DNA of 64,000 bases from Actinobacillus porcinus (GCF_901764995.1 NZ_CABFKI010000001.1:62001-126000), one strand, 5' to 3'. Shown: positions 28,923 through 38,981, counted from the stretch's first letter. Numbers and translations: made by a program. The notes: a model not told the origin generated them from the letters alone.

Positions 28923-30410
28923 TTACACTTTTTTCTTCATCATGCCTGAAGGTTTGCGCCATACGCGACCTTCGCGCGCAATGAGTTTATCTGCTTCTTT
29001 TGGCCCCCATGTGCCAGCTTCGTATTCGTAAACGCGACCATTTGCCGCTTTGTAATCCAAAATGGGTTGTACAAATTTCCAACAAGCGTGAACCGCATCT
29101 GTACGAGAGAAGAGAGTCGCATCTCCTTTCATCGCATCTAACAATAAGCGTTCGTATGCGGTCATTAAGTTTGCCGCCGTGCTTAAGTCAGAATAACGGA
29201 AATCCATGGAGACCTCTTTTGCCTCAAAGCCTGCGCCAGGTTGTTTTAATCCAAAACGCATAGAAATACCTTCATCAGGCTGAATGCGGATAATTAATTT
29301 ATTTTCAGGCGCATTTTGGCTAAATACAGGGTGTGGCGTAGTTTTAAAATGAATCACCACTTCTGTGACGCGCGTTGGTAAGCGTTTTCCTGTACGCACA
29401 TAAAATGGTACGCCCGCCCAACGCCAGTTATCGATTTCACAACGTAATGCCATATAGGTTTCTGTATTAGAATCGGCTGGTACACCTGTTTCTTGCAAAT
29501 AACCATTGACCTGTTTACCGTCAATTTCTGCACCAATATATTGTCCCAACACAAGGTTATGTTTTAAATCATCTTCGCTTAATGGGTGTAAACAATGCAA
29601 CACTTTTGCGACCTCATCACGCATAGAGTCCGCATTGATAATCGCAGGTGGTTCCATGGCTACCATCGCTAGCACTTGCAATAAATGGTTTTGGAACATA
29701 TCACGCATTGCCCCTGAGCCATCATAATAACCACCGCGTTGTTCCACGCCTAAGGATTCTGCCCCTGTGATTTCAATATAATCAATAAAATTACGGTTCC
29801 ATAATGGTTCAAATAACCCGTTAGAAAAGCGCAAGACGAGTAAATTTTGAACGGTTTCTTTACCTAAATAATGGTCGATACGATAAATTTGATGTTCTTC
29901 AAAGAAACGGTGAATTTGTACATCGAGTGCTTTTGCGGTTTTGATATCATAACCAAAAGGTTTTTCCACAATTAGGCGTTTCCAACCATATTCTTCCGTA
30001 TTTAAACCATGAGCGGCTAAACATTCAGGAATGACACCGTATAGGCTTGGTGGCGTTGAAAGGTAGTAAAGCGTGTTGCCTGCCGTGTGATATTTATCAT
30101 GTAAATCATCTAAACGCGGTAATAATTTTACGTAATCGGCTGCATTGGATGTGTTTACTGATTGGTAATAAAGATGTGAACAGAAATTCTCAAGGGTTTC
30201 ACCTTCCGCTTTTTCATGTTCAATTAATGCCGCTCGCATCTTCTCACGAAAAATCTCGTCCGTCATATCCGTACGTGCCACACCCAGCACAGAAAAATGT
30301 TCTGATAAACGACCGATTTTGTACAGGTTGTACAACGCAGGAATGAGTTTGCGGTGCGTTAAATCGCCTGAGGCACCGAAAATCACGATACAATTATTTT
30401 CTGTTTGCAT
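28923..30410 (-). CDS. zwf: Glucose-6-phosphate 1-dehydrogenase
   Basis: NADP enzyme of 495 aa opening the pentose phosphate pathway. Rossmann motif [20 protein letters not shown] (residues 9-28) and the active-site signature RIDHYLGKE with catalytic His/Lys are present, with EKPFGYD before it. First gene of zwf-pgl; gnd, the third enzyme, lies 3 kb downstream on the same strand. Confidence 0.97.
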   Translation of the reverse strand: MQTENNCIVIFGASGDLTHRKLIPALYNLYKIGRLSEHFSVLGVARTDMTDEIFREKMRAALIEHEKAEGETLENFCSHLYYQSVNTSNAADYVKLLPRLDDLHDKYHTAGNTLYYLSTPPSLYGVIPECLAAHGLNTEEYGWKRLIVEKPFGYDIKTAKALDVQIHRFFEEHQIYRIDHYLGKETVQNLLVLRFSNGLFEPLWNRNFIDYIEITGAESLGVEQRGGYYDGSGAMRDMFQNHLLQVLAMVAMEPPAIINADSMRDEVAKVLHCLHPLSEDDLKHNLVLGQYIGAEIDGKQVNGYLQETGVPADSNTETYMALRCEIDNWRWAGVPFYVRTGKRLPTRVTEVVIHFKTTPHPVFSQNAPENKLIIRIQPDEGISMRFGLKQPGAGFEAKEVSMDFRYSDLSTAANLMTAYERLLLDAMKGDATLFSRTDAVHACWKFVQPILDYKAANGRVYEYEAGTWGPKEADKLIAREGRVWRKPSGMMKKKV

Positions 30411-30464
30411 TCTTATTATCTCTGTTGTTTTTAAAATTCCGAGTTTGCGTATAATGCCTGAGTT

Positions 30465-31280
30465 TTATGGCTTTTGAAAGATTTTTTGCCAATTGATGCT
30501 ATCGTCAGCACACATCATAAAATCGGGGTTAGTAAACACTTCTCGTTGATTATAGGTTAAGGGTGAAAAGGTGCGGTCAAAAATAATACCATTTGTTTCG
30601 CTCAAAATAACTTGCGCCGCCGCAGTATCCCATTCTCCTGTTTTGCCTAAGCGCACATAACAATCGGCAACCCCTTCCGCAACCTGTGCCCCTTTTAATC
30701 CACTGGAACCAAACACTTGAAATTCATAGTCAAAATTCGGATTTAAAAATGACCGCACTTGCTCTATTTTTTTGGCACTACCCACGGTAATTTTGATTGT
30801 TTTTGTTAAATCCAGCACTCGTTTAGGCAACGCGCTGTGGATTTTTGCCGTTTGTTTAAACGCGCCAAAACCTTTCATTGCGTAATAGGTGCAATCTAAC
30901 ATTGGCGCACAAATCACACCTAATACCGGTTGATTATGCTCAACTAAGGCGATCATCACGGAAAATTGCCCTGTTCGGTCAATAAATTGTTGCGTGCCAT
31001 CTAAGGGATCAATGAGCCAATATTGCGACCATTTCACTCGTTCCTCCAAAGGAATATCACAGTTTTCTTCGGAGAGAACAGGGGTGTTTGGTGTGAGCAA
31101 GGTGAGTTGTTCTGTCACAAATTGACTTACAAATAAATCTGCTTCTGTCACGGGTGTATTATCTGATTTTTGATGAATTTCCACGGAATTAGCGTAAAAT
31201 CGGCGGATGTGTTCGCCGGCTTGTTGAGCAATGGCAAGCACGGATTTGAGTAAAGCTTCGGAAAGGATAATTTGGGGCAT
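30465..31280 (-). CDS. cysQ: 3'(2'),5'-bisphosphate nucleotidase CysQ
   Basis: Inositol-monophosphatase-fold enzyme, 271 aa, that removes 3'-phosphoadenosine phosphate (to AMP) formed in sulfate assimilation and acyl carrier protein transfer. Metal motifs: LSEENCDIP (E), WLIDPLDGTQQF (DPxD) and GKTGEWDTAAAQVILSE (D). It diverges from ydfG; a PurR box lies 101 bp upstream. Confidence 0.93.
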   Translation of the reverse strand: MPQIILSEALLKSVLAIAQQAGEHIRRFYANSVEIHQKSDNTPVTEADLFVSQFVTEQLTLLTPNTPVLSEENCDIPLEERVKWSQYWLIDPLDGTQQFIDRTGQFSVMIALVEHNQPVLGVICAPMLDCTYYAMKGFGAFKQTAKIHSALPKRVLDLTKTIKITVGSAKKIEQVRSFLNPNFDYEFQVFGSSGLKGAQVAEGVADCYVRLGKTGEWDTAAAQVILSETNGIIFDRTFSPLTYNQREVFTNPDFMMCADDSINWQKIFQKP

Positions 31281-31377
31281 AAAAGATCCTAAAATGGCGC
31301 AAAAGTGCGGTCAAGTTTAGCAAAATTTCACTAAAAAGGCGAATATGGATTTTTGCGATAGATTTATAAAATCCCAC

Positions 31378-31407
31378 TTGACGCAAACGTTTGCGTATTG
31401 CTATTTT
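31378..31407 (+). promoter_or_regulatory. ydfG promoter with embedded PurR operator
   Basis: ACGCAAACGTTTGCGT (31381-31396) is a perfect 16-bp palindrome identical to the PurR operator consensus. It lies between a -35 TTGACG (31378-31383) and a -10-like TATTTT (31402-31407), spacer 18 bp, where a bound repressor would block RNA polymerase. A second PurR box is upstream of purL in this window. Confidence 0.8.
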
Positions 31408-31435
31408 AATAAAACAAAATGACAAGGAGGAGATT

Positions 31436-32188
31436 ATGGCGATTTTAGTTACAGGTGCATCAGCAGGGTTTGGTAAGGCTATTTGCCGTGCTTTTGTACA
31501 AGCAGGTTTTTCCGTCATTGGCGCGGCACGCCGTTTAGACAAATTGGAGACATTGAAAACAGAACTGGGAGAAAATTTTTATCCCTTGCAAATGGATGTG
31601 TCGGATACGGCAAAGGTAGATGCGGCGCTGGCAACCTTACCCACGGATTGGGCGCAAATTGATTTGCTTGTCAATAATGCGGGCTTGGCATTGGGGTTGG
31701 AACCTGCCCATAAAGCGAATTTCGATGATTGGTTAACCATGATCCAAACTAACGTTATCGGCTTGGCTTATTTAACACGTCAAATTTTACCGCAAATGGT
31801 CGCGCGCAATCAGGGGCATATCATTAATTTAGGCTCTATTGCGGGCACCTATCCTTACCCGGGCGGCAATGTTTACGGTGCCACAAAAGCCTTTGTGGAA
31901 CAATTTAGTTTGAACTTACGGGCAGATTTAGCCGGCACCGCCATTCGCGTCACCAATGTGGAACCGGGCTTATGTGGTGGCACAGAATTTTCCAATGTCC
32001 GTTTTAAAGGAGATGATGAAAAAGCCGCAAGTGTTTATGCGGGCACACAAGCAATTCAGCCGGAAGACATTGCCAATACGATTTTGTGGATCTATCAACA
32101 GCCTGCTCATGTGAATATCAACCGCATTGAAATCATGCCTGTGTCACAAAGTTTTTCTGCGTTGAATGTTGCGCGTCATAGTGCGTGA
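31436..32188 (+). CDS. ydfG: NADP-dependent 3-hydroxy acid dehydrogenase YdfG (SDR)
   Basis: Short-chain dehydrogenase, 250 aa. E. coli YdfG oxidises serine and 3-hydroxy acids and reduces malonic semialdehyde. Start at ATG 31436 after an excellent AAGGAGGAG site; an upstream in-frame ATG (31391) lies inside the promoter. Cofactor motif TGASAGFG, NNAGLAL, catalytic Ser in LGSIAGTYPYPGGNVYGATK and the YxxxK pair. Its tail NINRIEIMPVSQSFSALNV closely follows the E. coli protein. Confidence 0.94.
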   Translation: MAILVTGASAGFGKAICRAFVQAGFSVIGAARRLDKLETLKTELGENFYPLQMDVSDTAKVDAALATLPTDWAQIDLLVNNAGLALGLEPAHKANFDDWLTMIQTNVIGLAYLTRQILPQMVARNQGHIINLGSIAGTYPYPGGNVYGATKAFVEQFSLNLRADLAGTAIRVTNVEPGLCGGTEFSNVRFKGDDEKAASVYAGTQAIQPEDIANTILWIYQQPAHVNINRIEIMPVSQSFSALNVARHSA

Positions 32189-32200
32189 ATTTGACCACTC

Positions 32201-32264
32201 TACAAAGCTGAAATGACGGTTGGTGAGCCTGTCGAACCATAAGGCATTTCAGCATGTTACATAA
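32201..32264. repeat. Twin-hairpin repeat, half A only, copy 4
   Basis: GCTGAAATG (32207-32215) / CATTTCAGC (32245-32253) stem with loop CGGTTGGTGAGCCTGTCGAAC. Half B is missing. Located between ydfG and nudE, convergent genes. Confidence 0.82.
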
Positions 32265-32276
32265 GTCAGACAAAAT

Positions 32277-32293
32277 ATTCCCCAAAGGGGAAT
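32277..32293. terminator. Possible ydfG/nudE terminator hairpin
   Basis: ATTCCCC / GGGGAAT stem with a 3-nt AAA loop between convergent genes. Tails are only moderately T-rich (TTTCCCTTT), so it may be a weak terminator. Confidence 0.5.
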
Positions 32294-32324
32294 TTCCCTT
32301 TAATGTTCAAAATAAACGATATTT

Positions 32325-32879
32325 TCACCGCACTTTCAGACTACTCAAATAATCTCTCAGCGCATATAACGCCACCAAATTGCGCGCTTCCATAAAATCA
32401 CTGTCTGCAAGCAATTTATCAATGTCGCTCAGGGGAACACGCACCGGTTCCAATGGCTCAGGTTCATCGCCTTCCAGTTGAGAAGGATAAAAATCACGCG
32501 CCACTAAAATATGCATTTGAGCATTCATAAAGGTTAAATTGGAATTAACGGTACGTAAAAAGGTAAATTCTTTCGCGCCTAAGCCCAATTCTTCTTGCAT
32601 TTCGCGGTTGGCACTTTGCGCCATACTTTCGCCTTGTTCCATTAAACCTTTGCAAAAGCCTAGTTCATACCGTTCTGTGCCAACGGCATATTCGCGTACC
32701 ATTAGCAAATCATCGCCATCAATAGGCAAAACCATCACCGCCGCACGCGTGGCAGGTCGAAAACGTTCATAGGTTCGCAATGCACCATTGGAAAATTTAA
32801 GATCAACAGATTGAATTTCAAAAATACGGCTTTTTGCCGCCACCGAGATATTCAAAATTTCGGGTAATTGTTTGCTCAT
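32325..32879 (-). CDS. nudE: ADP compounds hydrolase NudE (Nudix)
   Basis: Nudix hydrolase of 184 aa; E. coli NudE cleaves ADP-ribose, AppppA-type compounds and NADH. The Nudix box GLMEQGESMAQSANREMQEE and LG fits Gx5Ex7REUxEExGU exactly. Start at ATG 32879 (MSKQLPEILNISVAA), matching the E. coli start; the frame extends to 32930 without support. It diverges from hslR by 70 bp, as part of the conserved nudE-hslR-hslO-pckA neighbourhood seen in enterics (igaA is absent here). Confidence 0.92.
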   Translation of the reverse strand: MSKQLPEILNISVAAKSRIFEIQSVDLKFSNGALRTYERFRPATRAAVMVLPIDGDDLLMVREYAVGTERYELGFCKGLMEQGESMAQSANREMQEELGLGAKEFTFLRTVNSNLTFMNAQMHILVARDFYPSQLEGDEPEPLEPVRVPLSDIDKLLADSDFMEARNLVALYALRDYLSSLKVR

Positions 32880-32949
32880 TGATGTTCTCTTATTTGACAA
32901 AATTAGGAATAACGATACCATAAGCGACATTCTGCGTTAAGGAAAAGTT

Positions 32950-33363
32950 ATGGCGAAAAACTCGAAAAATCTACAGGACGAAAAAGACGATGACGTCCGT
33001 TTAGATAAATGGCTTTGGGCAGCACGTTTTTACAAAACCCGAACTCTTTGCAAAGAAATGATTGACGGCGGCAAGGTGCATTACAACGGACAACGCACTA
33101 AACCAAACAAAACCGTAGAAATTGGCGCTACCATTAAATTACGCCAAGGCAATGATGAAAAAGAAATAAAAGTCACCGCACTTTCAACCCAACGCCGCGG
33201 CGCGCCTGAAGCACAATTGCTTTATGAAGAAACCGCACAAAGTATCGAAAATCGAGAAAAACTTGCCTTAGCCAGAAAAATGAACACCATGCCACACCCG
33301 GACCGCCGCCCGAATAAAAAAGAAAGACGGGATTTATTGCGGTTTAAGGAGTGGGGAGAGTAG
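32950..33363 (+). CDS. hslR: Heat shock protein Hsp15 (ribosome-associated)
   Basis: A 137-aa RNA-binding protein that rescues 50S subunits carrying stalled peptidyl-tRNA. The N-terminal S4 domain VRLDKWLWAARFYKTRTLCK (residues 16-35) is the signature, and the C-terminus is strongly basic. It starts after GGAAAAGTT and is followed 58 bp later by hslO. Confidence 0.95.
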   Translation: MAKNSKNLQDEKDDDVRLDKWLWAARFYKTRTLCKEMIDGGKVHYNGQRTKPNKTVEIGATIKLRQGNDEKEIKVTALSTQRRGAPEAQLLYEETAQSIENREKLALARKMNTMPHPDRRPNKKERRDLLRFKEWGE

Positions 33364-33421
33364 TTTTTATTGGGTTTTGCCCGATGAACAAAAAACAGAT
33401 TTACATTAGGAACAAACAAAA

Positions 33422-34294
33422 ATGACTTATAAACAAGACAACGACAAACTTTACCGTTACCTATTCCAAAACCGCGCGGTGCGTGGTGAATGGGTGCGTT
33501 TAAATCAAACTTTTACCGATACACTGAATACGCATCATTATCCAAAACCTGTGCAAAATTTATTGGGCGAGATGATGGTGGCGACAAATTTATTAACAGC
33601 GACTTTGAAATTCAACGGTCATATCACCGTACAAATTCAAGGGGATGGTCCGTTAAAGTTAGCCTTGGTTAATGGAACTGATAAGCAAGAAATTCGGGCT
33701 TTAGCACGTGTTGATGGTGAAATTACAGAAGCAATGACCTTGCACCAAATGATAGGCAAAGGTGTGCTTGTTATTACTATTGCACCAAATGAAGGCGAGC
33801 GTTATCAAGGTGTAGTGGCTTTAGATAAACCAACTATTACAGAATGTTTAGAAGAATATTTTGTTCGTTCTGAGCAACTTCAAACTCAGCTGATTATTCG
33901 TACGGGGGAATTTGAAGGACAGCCTGTTGCCGCAGGGATGTTGTTACAAATTATGCCAGATGGACAGGGAACGCCTGAAGATTTTGAACATTTAGCTACT
34001 TTAACTGCAACAGTAAAAGATGAGGAAATTTTTGGTTTAACCGCTGAAGAAATGCTTTATCGTTTATATCACGAAGAAACGGTTGAAATTTATCCACCAC
34101 AAGAGGTGAAATTCCATTGTGGTTGTTCTGCTGAACGTTCGGGGGCCGCATTAATGTTGATTTCTGATGATGAACTTGATGAAATTCTTGCAGAACATAA
34201 AGGCAGTATTGATATGCAATGCGAATGTTGTGGAACGCATTATTTCTTTAATAAAGAGGCTATTAATAAGCTAAAAGCACAAACGGAAGCGTAG
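33422..34294 (+). CDS. hslO: Redox-regulated chaperone Hsp33
   Basis: Cytosolic holdase activated by oxidation and unfolding, 290 aa. The C-terminal zinc-binding cysteines are visible as KFHCGCSAERS (CxC) and MQCECCGTHYFFN (CxxC), and the N-terminal core includes YLFQNRAVRGEWVRL. Downstream of hslR, probably one operon, ended by the terminator at 34311. Confidence 0.96.
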   Translation: MTYKQDNDKLYRYLFQNRAVRGEWVRLNQTFTDTLNTHHYPKPVQNLLGEMMVATNLLTATLKFNGHITVQIQGDGPLKLALVNGTDKQEIRALARVDGEITEAMTLHQMIGKGVLVITIAPNEGERYQGVVALDKPTITECLEEYFVRSEQLQTQLIIRTGEFEGQPVAAGMLLQIMPDGQGTPEDFEHLATLTATVKDEEIFGLTAEEMLYRLYHEETVEIYPPQEVKFHCGCSAERSGAALMLISDDELDEILAEHKGSIDMQCECCGTHYFFNKEAINKLKAQTEA

Positions 34295-34310
34295 GATATT
34301 GTCATTTCCC

Positions 34311-34337
34311 AAAGTGCGGTGATTTCAACCGCACTTT
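34311..34337 (+). terminator. hslO terminator (paired uptake signals)
   Basis: AAAGTGCGGT (34311-34320) / ACCGCACTTT (34328-34337) followed by TCTTTTT, 16 bp after the hslO stop codon. Confidence 0.88.
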
Positions 34338-34399
34338 TCTTTTTATTTGAACAGAATTTATTCAAATCCACTCAAAAATTTTTTATTTCTTTTCAAAAA

Positions 34400-34415
34400 T
34401 GAGATCTAGTTAACA
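34400..34415 (+). promoter_or_regulatory. Degenerate CRP-like site upstream of pckA
   Basis: TGAGATCTAGTTAACA matches the CRP palindrome TGTGATCTAGATCACA at 13 of 16 positions, about 88 bp upstream of the pckA start. Both half-sites carry changes, so this is only a candidate. Confidence 0.45.
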
Positions 34416-34495
34416 TTTTTTAGGTAGAAAACTCTATAGAATAGCACCCAGTTTCACAATTTAAATTTCAAACTTTTTAACTATAGAGGTGATGT

Positions 34496-36109
34496 ATGAC
34501 TGACCTAAACAAATTAATTAAAGAACTTGGTGACTTGGGCATTTATGATGTGAAAGAAGTAGTACACAACCCATCGTACGAATTTCTTTTTGAAGAAGAA
34601 ACAAAACCTGAATTAGAAGGCTTTGAGAAAGGTGTTGTGACTACTCAAGGTGCTGTTGCGGTGAATACAGGAATCTTCACCGGTCGTTCGCCAAAAGATA
34701 AATATATCGTGTTAGACGAAAAAACCAAAGATACTGTTTGGTGGACGAGCGATGCAGCGAAAAATGACAATAAACCAATGAATCAAGCAACATGGCAAAG
34801 CTTGAAAGAGTTAGTCACAAAACAACTTTCAAGCAAACGCTTGTTTGTGGTGGATGCGTTCTGTGGTGCTAATGAAGACACTCGTTTAGCGGTTCGTATC
34901 GTTACTGAAGTAGCGTGGCAAGCACATTTTGTAACCAATATGTTTATTCGTCCAACCGCAGCTGAATTAGAAAACTTTAAACCTGACTTTGTGGTAATGA
35001 ACGGAGCGAAATGCACAAATCCGAATTGGAAAGAGCAAGGTCTAAACAGCGAAAACTTTGTGGCATTCAATATTACAGAAGGTATTCAATTAATCGGTGG
35101 TACTTGGTACGGTGGTGAGATGAAAAAAGGGATGTTCTCGATGATGAACTACTTCTTACCATTAAAAGGTATTGCGTCAATGCACTGTTCTGCAAACGTA
35201 GGTGAAGACGGTGATGTAGCAGTATTCTTCGGTTTATCAGGTACAGGTAAAACCACACTTTCAACGGATCCAAAACGTAAATTAATTGGTGACGATGAAC
35301 ACGGTTGGGACGATCACGGTGTGTTCAACTTTGAAGGGGGTTGCTACGCGAAAACCATTAAACTTTCAGCTGAAAATGAACCTGATATTTATGGTGCGAT
35401 CAAACGTGATGCCTTATTAGAAAACGTAGTGGTTCGCCCAGATGGTAGCGTTGATTATGACGATGGTTCAAAAACTGAAAATACACGTGTTTCATACCCA
35501 ATTAACCATATTCAAAATATCGTGGTTCCATCAAAAGCAGGTCATGCAACAAAAGTGATTTTCTTATCGGCTGACGCATTTGGGGTATTACCGCCTGTGT
35601 CTAAATTAACGCCGGAACAAACCAAATATTATTTCTTATCCGGTTTCACAGCGAAATTAGCAGGTACAGAACGTGGTATTACCGAACCAACACCAACTTT
35701 CTCAGCGTGTTTCGGTGCGGCATTCTTAAGCTTACACCCAACCCAATATGCGGAAGTGTTAGTGAAACGTATGCAAGCTGCCGGTGCGGAAGCCTACTTA
35801 GTGAACACAGGTTGGAACGGCACAGGTAAACGTATTTCAATCAAAGATACACGCGGTATTATTGATGCCATCTTAGACGGTTCAATTGACAAAGCTGAAA
35901 TGGGTTCATTACCAATCTTTGACTTTGCAATTCCAAAAGCGTTACCAGGTGTTGACCCGGCAATTTTAGACCCACGCGATACTTATGCAGATAAAGCGCA
36001 ATGGGAAGAAAAAGCGAAAGACTTAGCAGGACGTTTCGCGAAAAACTTCGAGAAATATACCGTTACTGATGAAGGTAAAGCATTAGTGGCTGCAGGTCCT
36101 AAAGCGTAA
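34496..36109 (+). CDS. pckA: Phosphoenolpyruvate carboxykinase (ATP)
   Basis: First committed gluconeogenic enzyme, oxaloacetate to PEP; in Pasteurellaceae it also runs in reverse to fix CO2 towards succinate. It has 537 aa. Kinase-1a P-loop [12 protein letters not shown] and metal/PEP site [19 protein letters not shown], with RSPKDKYIV near residue 62. Good GAGGTG site. It shares oxaloacetate with the OadGAB pump in this window. Confidence 0.98.
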   Translation: MTDLNKLIKELGDLGIYDVKEVVHNPSYEFLFEEETKPELEGFEKGVVTTQGAVAVNTGIFTGRSPKDKYIVLDEKTKDTVWWTSDAAKNDNKPMNQATWQSLKELVTKQLSSKRLFVVDAFCGANEDTRLAVRIVTEVAWQAHFVTNMFIRPTAAELENFKPDFVVMNGAKCTNPNWKEQGLNSENFVAFNITEGIQLIGGTWYGGEMKKGMFSMMNYFLPLKGIASMHCSANVGEDGDVAVFFGLSGTGKTTLSTDPKRKLIGDDEHGWDDHGVFNFEGGCYAKTIKLSAENEPDIYGAIKRDALLENVVVRPDGSVDYDDGSKTENTRVSYPINHIQNIVVPSKAGHATKVIFLSADAFGVLPPVSKLTPEQTKYYFLSGFTAKLAGTERGITEPTPTFSACFGAAFLSLHPTQYAEVLVKRMQAAGAEAYLVNTGWNGTGKRISIKDTRGIIDAILDGSIDKAEMGSLPIFDFAIPKALPGVDPAILDPRDTYADKAQWEEKAKDLAGRFAKNFEKYTVTDEGKALVAAGPKA

Positions 36110-36151
36110 AGATTTATGCACTATCTTTTATAAAAAAAGATAATTAAGGTG

Positions 36152-36185
36152 AACCGCACTGTCAAAGGGATTTGAGAGTGCGGTT
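36152..36185 (+). terminator. pckA terminator (paired uptake signals)
   Basis: AACCGCACT (36152-36160) / AGTGCGGTT (36177-36185), inner TCAAA/TTTGA pairs, then ATTTTTTT. The rest of the gap to 36305 holds nothing I can identify beyond a weak ribosome binding site. Confidence 0.85.
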
Positions 36186-36304
36186 ATTTTTTTGTGTGAT
36201 TTGCGAAAAAGTTTCGCTGAGTTAGGGCGTACAGGTAACAACTTGATCGCGAGCCATTTTCGGAGTAAAGTTAAGCCCTTAATTGAAAATAGGGTAGGAA
36301 AAAT

Positions 36305-36595
36305 ATGAAAAACGAAACTCCAATTGAATGCGTAGGTTGCAACACTTTTGATGTAGGCTCAATTTTAGATAACAGCGAAGTGGTCGCACCTTTTGAGCGT
36401 GTTTTTGAAACTCAAGCTGAAGCGGAAGAAGCGTTAGCAAAATTAACGCAAAAAGCCCGCGATACAGAAAGTGAGCCTTGCCAAATTGAAAGCGAAATTA
36501 GCCCGGTTGATGGCGGCTTCTTATTGAAAGCTACTTTCACATTCAGCTGCCAAGCGGAAGTGGTGATTTTCCAATTGGGTACGCGTAGTATTTAA
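36305..36595 (+). CDS. YfcZ/YiiS family protein (DUF406)
   Basis: A 96-aa protein of the DUF406 family. Conserved features are CNTFDVGSILDNSE near the N-terminus, RVFETQAEAEEALAKLTQKA, ESEPCQIE and the end FTFSCQAEVVIFQLGTR. E. coli has two members, YfcZ and YiiS, of unknown function. Single gene between two terminators. Confidence 0.88.
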   Translation: MKNETPIECVGCNTFDVGSILDNSEVVAPFERVFETQAEAEEALAKLTQKARDTESEPCQIESEISPVDGGFLLKATFTFSCQAEVVIFQLGTRSI

Positions 36596-36613
36596 GTGGA
36601 AAGTTAAATTTTT

Positions 36614-36654
36614 AAAGTGCGGTGAGAAAATATCTCTTTTTCTCACCGCACTTT
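36614..36654. terminator. Terminator with 17-bp perfect stem
   Basis: AAAGTGCGGTGAGAAAA (36614-36630) / TTTTCTCACCGCACTTT (36638-36654), loop of 7 nt; two uptake signals form the stem. Confidence 0.92.
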
Positions 36655-36714
36655 TTGTTTGATTTAAGCTATAATAATCCACATTTTTTATAGCCTTTAG
36701 AAGATAAGAAGATT

Positions 36715-37623
36715 ATGAGTACAAAATTTAACGTTAAAACTTTCCAAGGTATGATTTTAGCCCTACAAGATTACTGGGCAAACCAAGGTTGCACTGTGGT
36801 TCAACCATTCGATATGGAAGTCGGTGCGGGGACATCTCACCCAATGACTTGTTTGCGTGCGCTTGGCCCTGAGCCGATGGCGTTTGCTTACGTTCAGCCT
36901 TCACGCCGTCCAACTGACGGTCGCTATGGCGAAAACCCGAACCGTTTACAACACTATTATCAATTCCAAGTGGTAATCAAACCGTCACCGGATAACATTC
37001 AAGAACTCTATTTAGACAGCCTGAAAATGTTAGGTTTCGACCCAACGCAAAACGACATTCGTTTTGTGGAAGACAACTGGGAAAACCCAACACTAGGTGC
37101 GTGGGGCTTAGGTTGGGAAGTGTGGCTAAACGGTATGGAAGTGACCCAATTTACCTACTTCCAACAAGTGGGTGGTTTAGAATGTAAACCAGTAACCGGC
37201 GAAATCACTTACGGCTTAGAGCGTTTAGCGATGTATATTCAAGGCGTGGACAGCGTGTACGATCTTGTTTGGTCGGACGGCCCGCTTGGCAAGACCACTT
37301 ACGGCGATGTGTTCCATCAAAACGAAGTGGAACAATCTACTTACAACTTTGAATATGCCAACACAGATTTCTTATTCTACTGTTTCGATCAATACGAAAA
37401 AGAAGCCCAAGAATTATTGGCATTAGAAAAACCATTACCATTACCGGCTTACGAACGTATCTTAAAAGCGGCACACAGCTTCAACTTACTTGACGCTCGC
37501 AAAGCGATCTCTGTAACCGAACGCCAACGCTACATTTTACGTATTCGCACCTTAACCAAAGGCGTGGCGGAAGCGTACTATGCAAGCCGTGAAGCGTTGG
37601 GATTCCCAGGTTGTAAAAAATAA
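36715..37623 (+). CDS. glyQ: Glycyl-tRNA synthetase, alpha subunit
   Basis: Catalytic subunit of the tetrameric (alpha2beta2) bacterial glycyl-tRNA synthetase, 302 aa. Class II features: [60 protein letters not shown]. Normally glyS follows directly; here about 4.9 kb of other genes separate the two. Preceded by a TATAAT (36671-36676) promoter element. Confidence 0.98.
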   Translation: MSTKFNVKTFQGMILALQDYWANQGCTVVQPFDMEVGAGTSHPMTCLRALGPEPMAFAYVQPSRRPTDGRYGENPNRLQHYYQFQVVIKPSPDNIQELYLDSLKMLGFDPTQNDIRFVEDNWENPTLGAWGLGWEVWLNGMEVTQFTYFQQVGGLECKPVTGEITYGLERLAMYIQGVDSVYDLVWSDGPLGKTTYGDVFHQNEVEQSTYNFEYANTDFLFYCFDQYEKEAQELLALEKPLPLPAYERILKAAHSFNLLDARKAISVTERQRYILRIRTLTKGVAEAYYASREALGFPGCKK

Positions 37624-37638
37624 GGAAGGGGGGAGAAA

Positions 37639-38970
37639 ATGAAACTTTGGTACTCAACAACCAGCTCGTTCGCACGAAAGGCGGTGGCGACATTGAAATA
37701 TCATCAACTAAAAGTATTTCCATATTTGACCGCTCTTTTCTGCACATCTGTGTTTGCAAATAGTGTCGTAGCCGAACAGCTAAATGATTTATCATTAGAT
37801 GAATATGAGCTGGATAAAGTGTTGATCTTTAGCCGACACGGATTGCGTTCTCCAGTAGAAAAAGATCCTAAAGAAATGGAGAAGTATTCTCCTTATTCCT
37901 GGGCTAAATGGGATGTACCTTCGGGCTATTTAACGGCTAAAGGAACCATTTTAGAAACTTACTTTGGGCAATATATTGGACAATGGCTAGCTCAACAAGC
38001 ATTACTGACAACAGAACGCTGTGCAACGGGTAAAGGAATTTGGGCTTATGCTAATAGCGTGCAACGTACTGTTGCGACTGGGCAAGCTATTATTGCTGGA
38101 GCGTTTTCAGGTTGTTCTGTTAATTTACAACATCAAGGTGAAGTGGGGACAGAAAAAGATCCCATTTTTGATGCTGTGGCTCATCAACCAGATGAAATAC
38201 TTATTGAACAAGCTAAGAGTAATATTGATTTAACAGCATTACAACAGCAACTGAAACCACATTATGCCTTATTAAGTGAACTGATTGATTACCGCCATTC
38301 AACGAATTGTCTCCAAAAAAATCAGTGTGATTTAGGCGAAAAATCCGGTGAATATAGTATCAAAGATAATAAATCGGTAAAAATTACAGGGTCAATTAGT
38401 ACCGCAAAGAAAATTGTGAGTGCATTGCTTCTTGCTCATTATGTTGGTAAACCTAGCTCTGATATTGCCCATGGAAAGATCGATACTCAAGAGAAATGGC
38501 AAGCAATTAACGAAATCAAAAATGCTTATTATCGAACTTTATTTAAAGGAAATCAGGCTCTAGCACAAAATGTTTCTCAGCCACTTTTACAACTTATTCA
38601 GCAACAATTAAACAGCGAGAATAAAATTATTTTACTGGTGGGACATGACTCTAATATAGTGGCTTTGCTCGCAGCGCTAAATGTAAAACCCTATGAATTA
38701 GAAAACTCGTTAGAAAATATTCCAATCGGAGGAAAATTGTTCTTTGAAGTTTGGAAACATAAGAATAGTGGACAGAGACAATTTCGCTTAGAGTACGTTT
38801 ATCAAACAACAGAACAGCTAATAAACCTTACTCCGTTAAGTTTATCTACACCTCCTTATCGAGCAAGATTAGAATTAACGGATTGTTCATTGGATAGTAA
38901 AGGATTATGTGAATATGACCGCTTCCAACAAATTTTGCAGAACAGTTTAAAGGCTAAAGTGGAAAAATAA
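37639..38970 (+). CDS. Histidine acid phosphatase with GST-like N-terminal graft
   Basis: A 443-aa protein of the branch-2 histidine phosphatases (glucose-1-phosphatase/phytase type). Catalytic motifs are SRHGLRSPVEK (RHGxRxP, about residues 66-76) and the distal GHDSNIVALLAALN (HD, about 334). A hydrophobic stretch at about 26-45 (VFPYLTALFCTSVFANSVVA) looks like the signal peptide, so it should be periplasmic. Odd: the first 25 residues, MKLWYSTTSSFARKAVATLK and YHQLK, match the start of a glutathione S-transferase, not of a phosphatase. The ribosome binding site GGGGGGAG belongs to this GST-like start. Probably a phosphatase cassette inserted into a GST gene. Confidence 0.85.
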   Translation: MKLWYSTTSSFARKAVATLKYHQLKVFPYLTALFCTSVFANSVVAEQLNDLSLDEYELDKVLIFSRHGLRSPVEKDPKEMEKYSPYSWAKWDVPSGYLTAKGTILETYFGQYIGQWLAQQALLTTERCATGKGIWAYANSVQRTVATGQAIIAGAFSGCSVNLQHQGEVGTEKDPIFDAVAHQPDEILIEQAKSNIDLTALQQQLKPHYALLSELIDYRHSTNCLQKNQCDLGEKSGEYSIKDNKSVKITGSISTAKKIVSALLLAHYVGKPSSDIAHGKIDTQEKWQAINEIKNAYYRTLFKGNQALAQNVSQPLLQLIQQQLNSENKIILLVGHDSNIVALLAALNVKPYELENSLENIPIGGKLFFEVWKHKNSGQRQFRLEYVYQTTEQLINLTPLSLSTPPYRARLELTDCSLDSKGLCEYDRFQQILQNSLKAKVEK

Positions 38971-38981
38971 TGGAGTTCAAG

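Noticed and set aside
28906-28962. Longer pgl reading frame overlapping zwf
   Set aside because: The extension is the zwf 3' end read in another frame; ATG 28905 has its own GGAG site and the family start.
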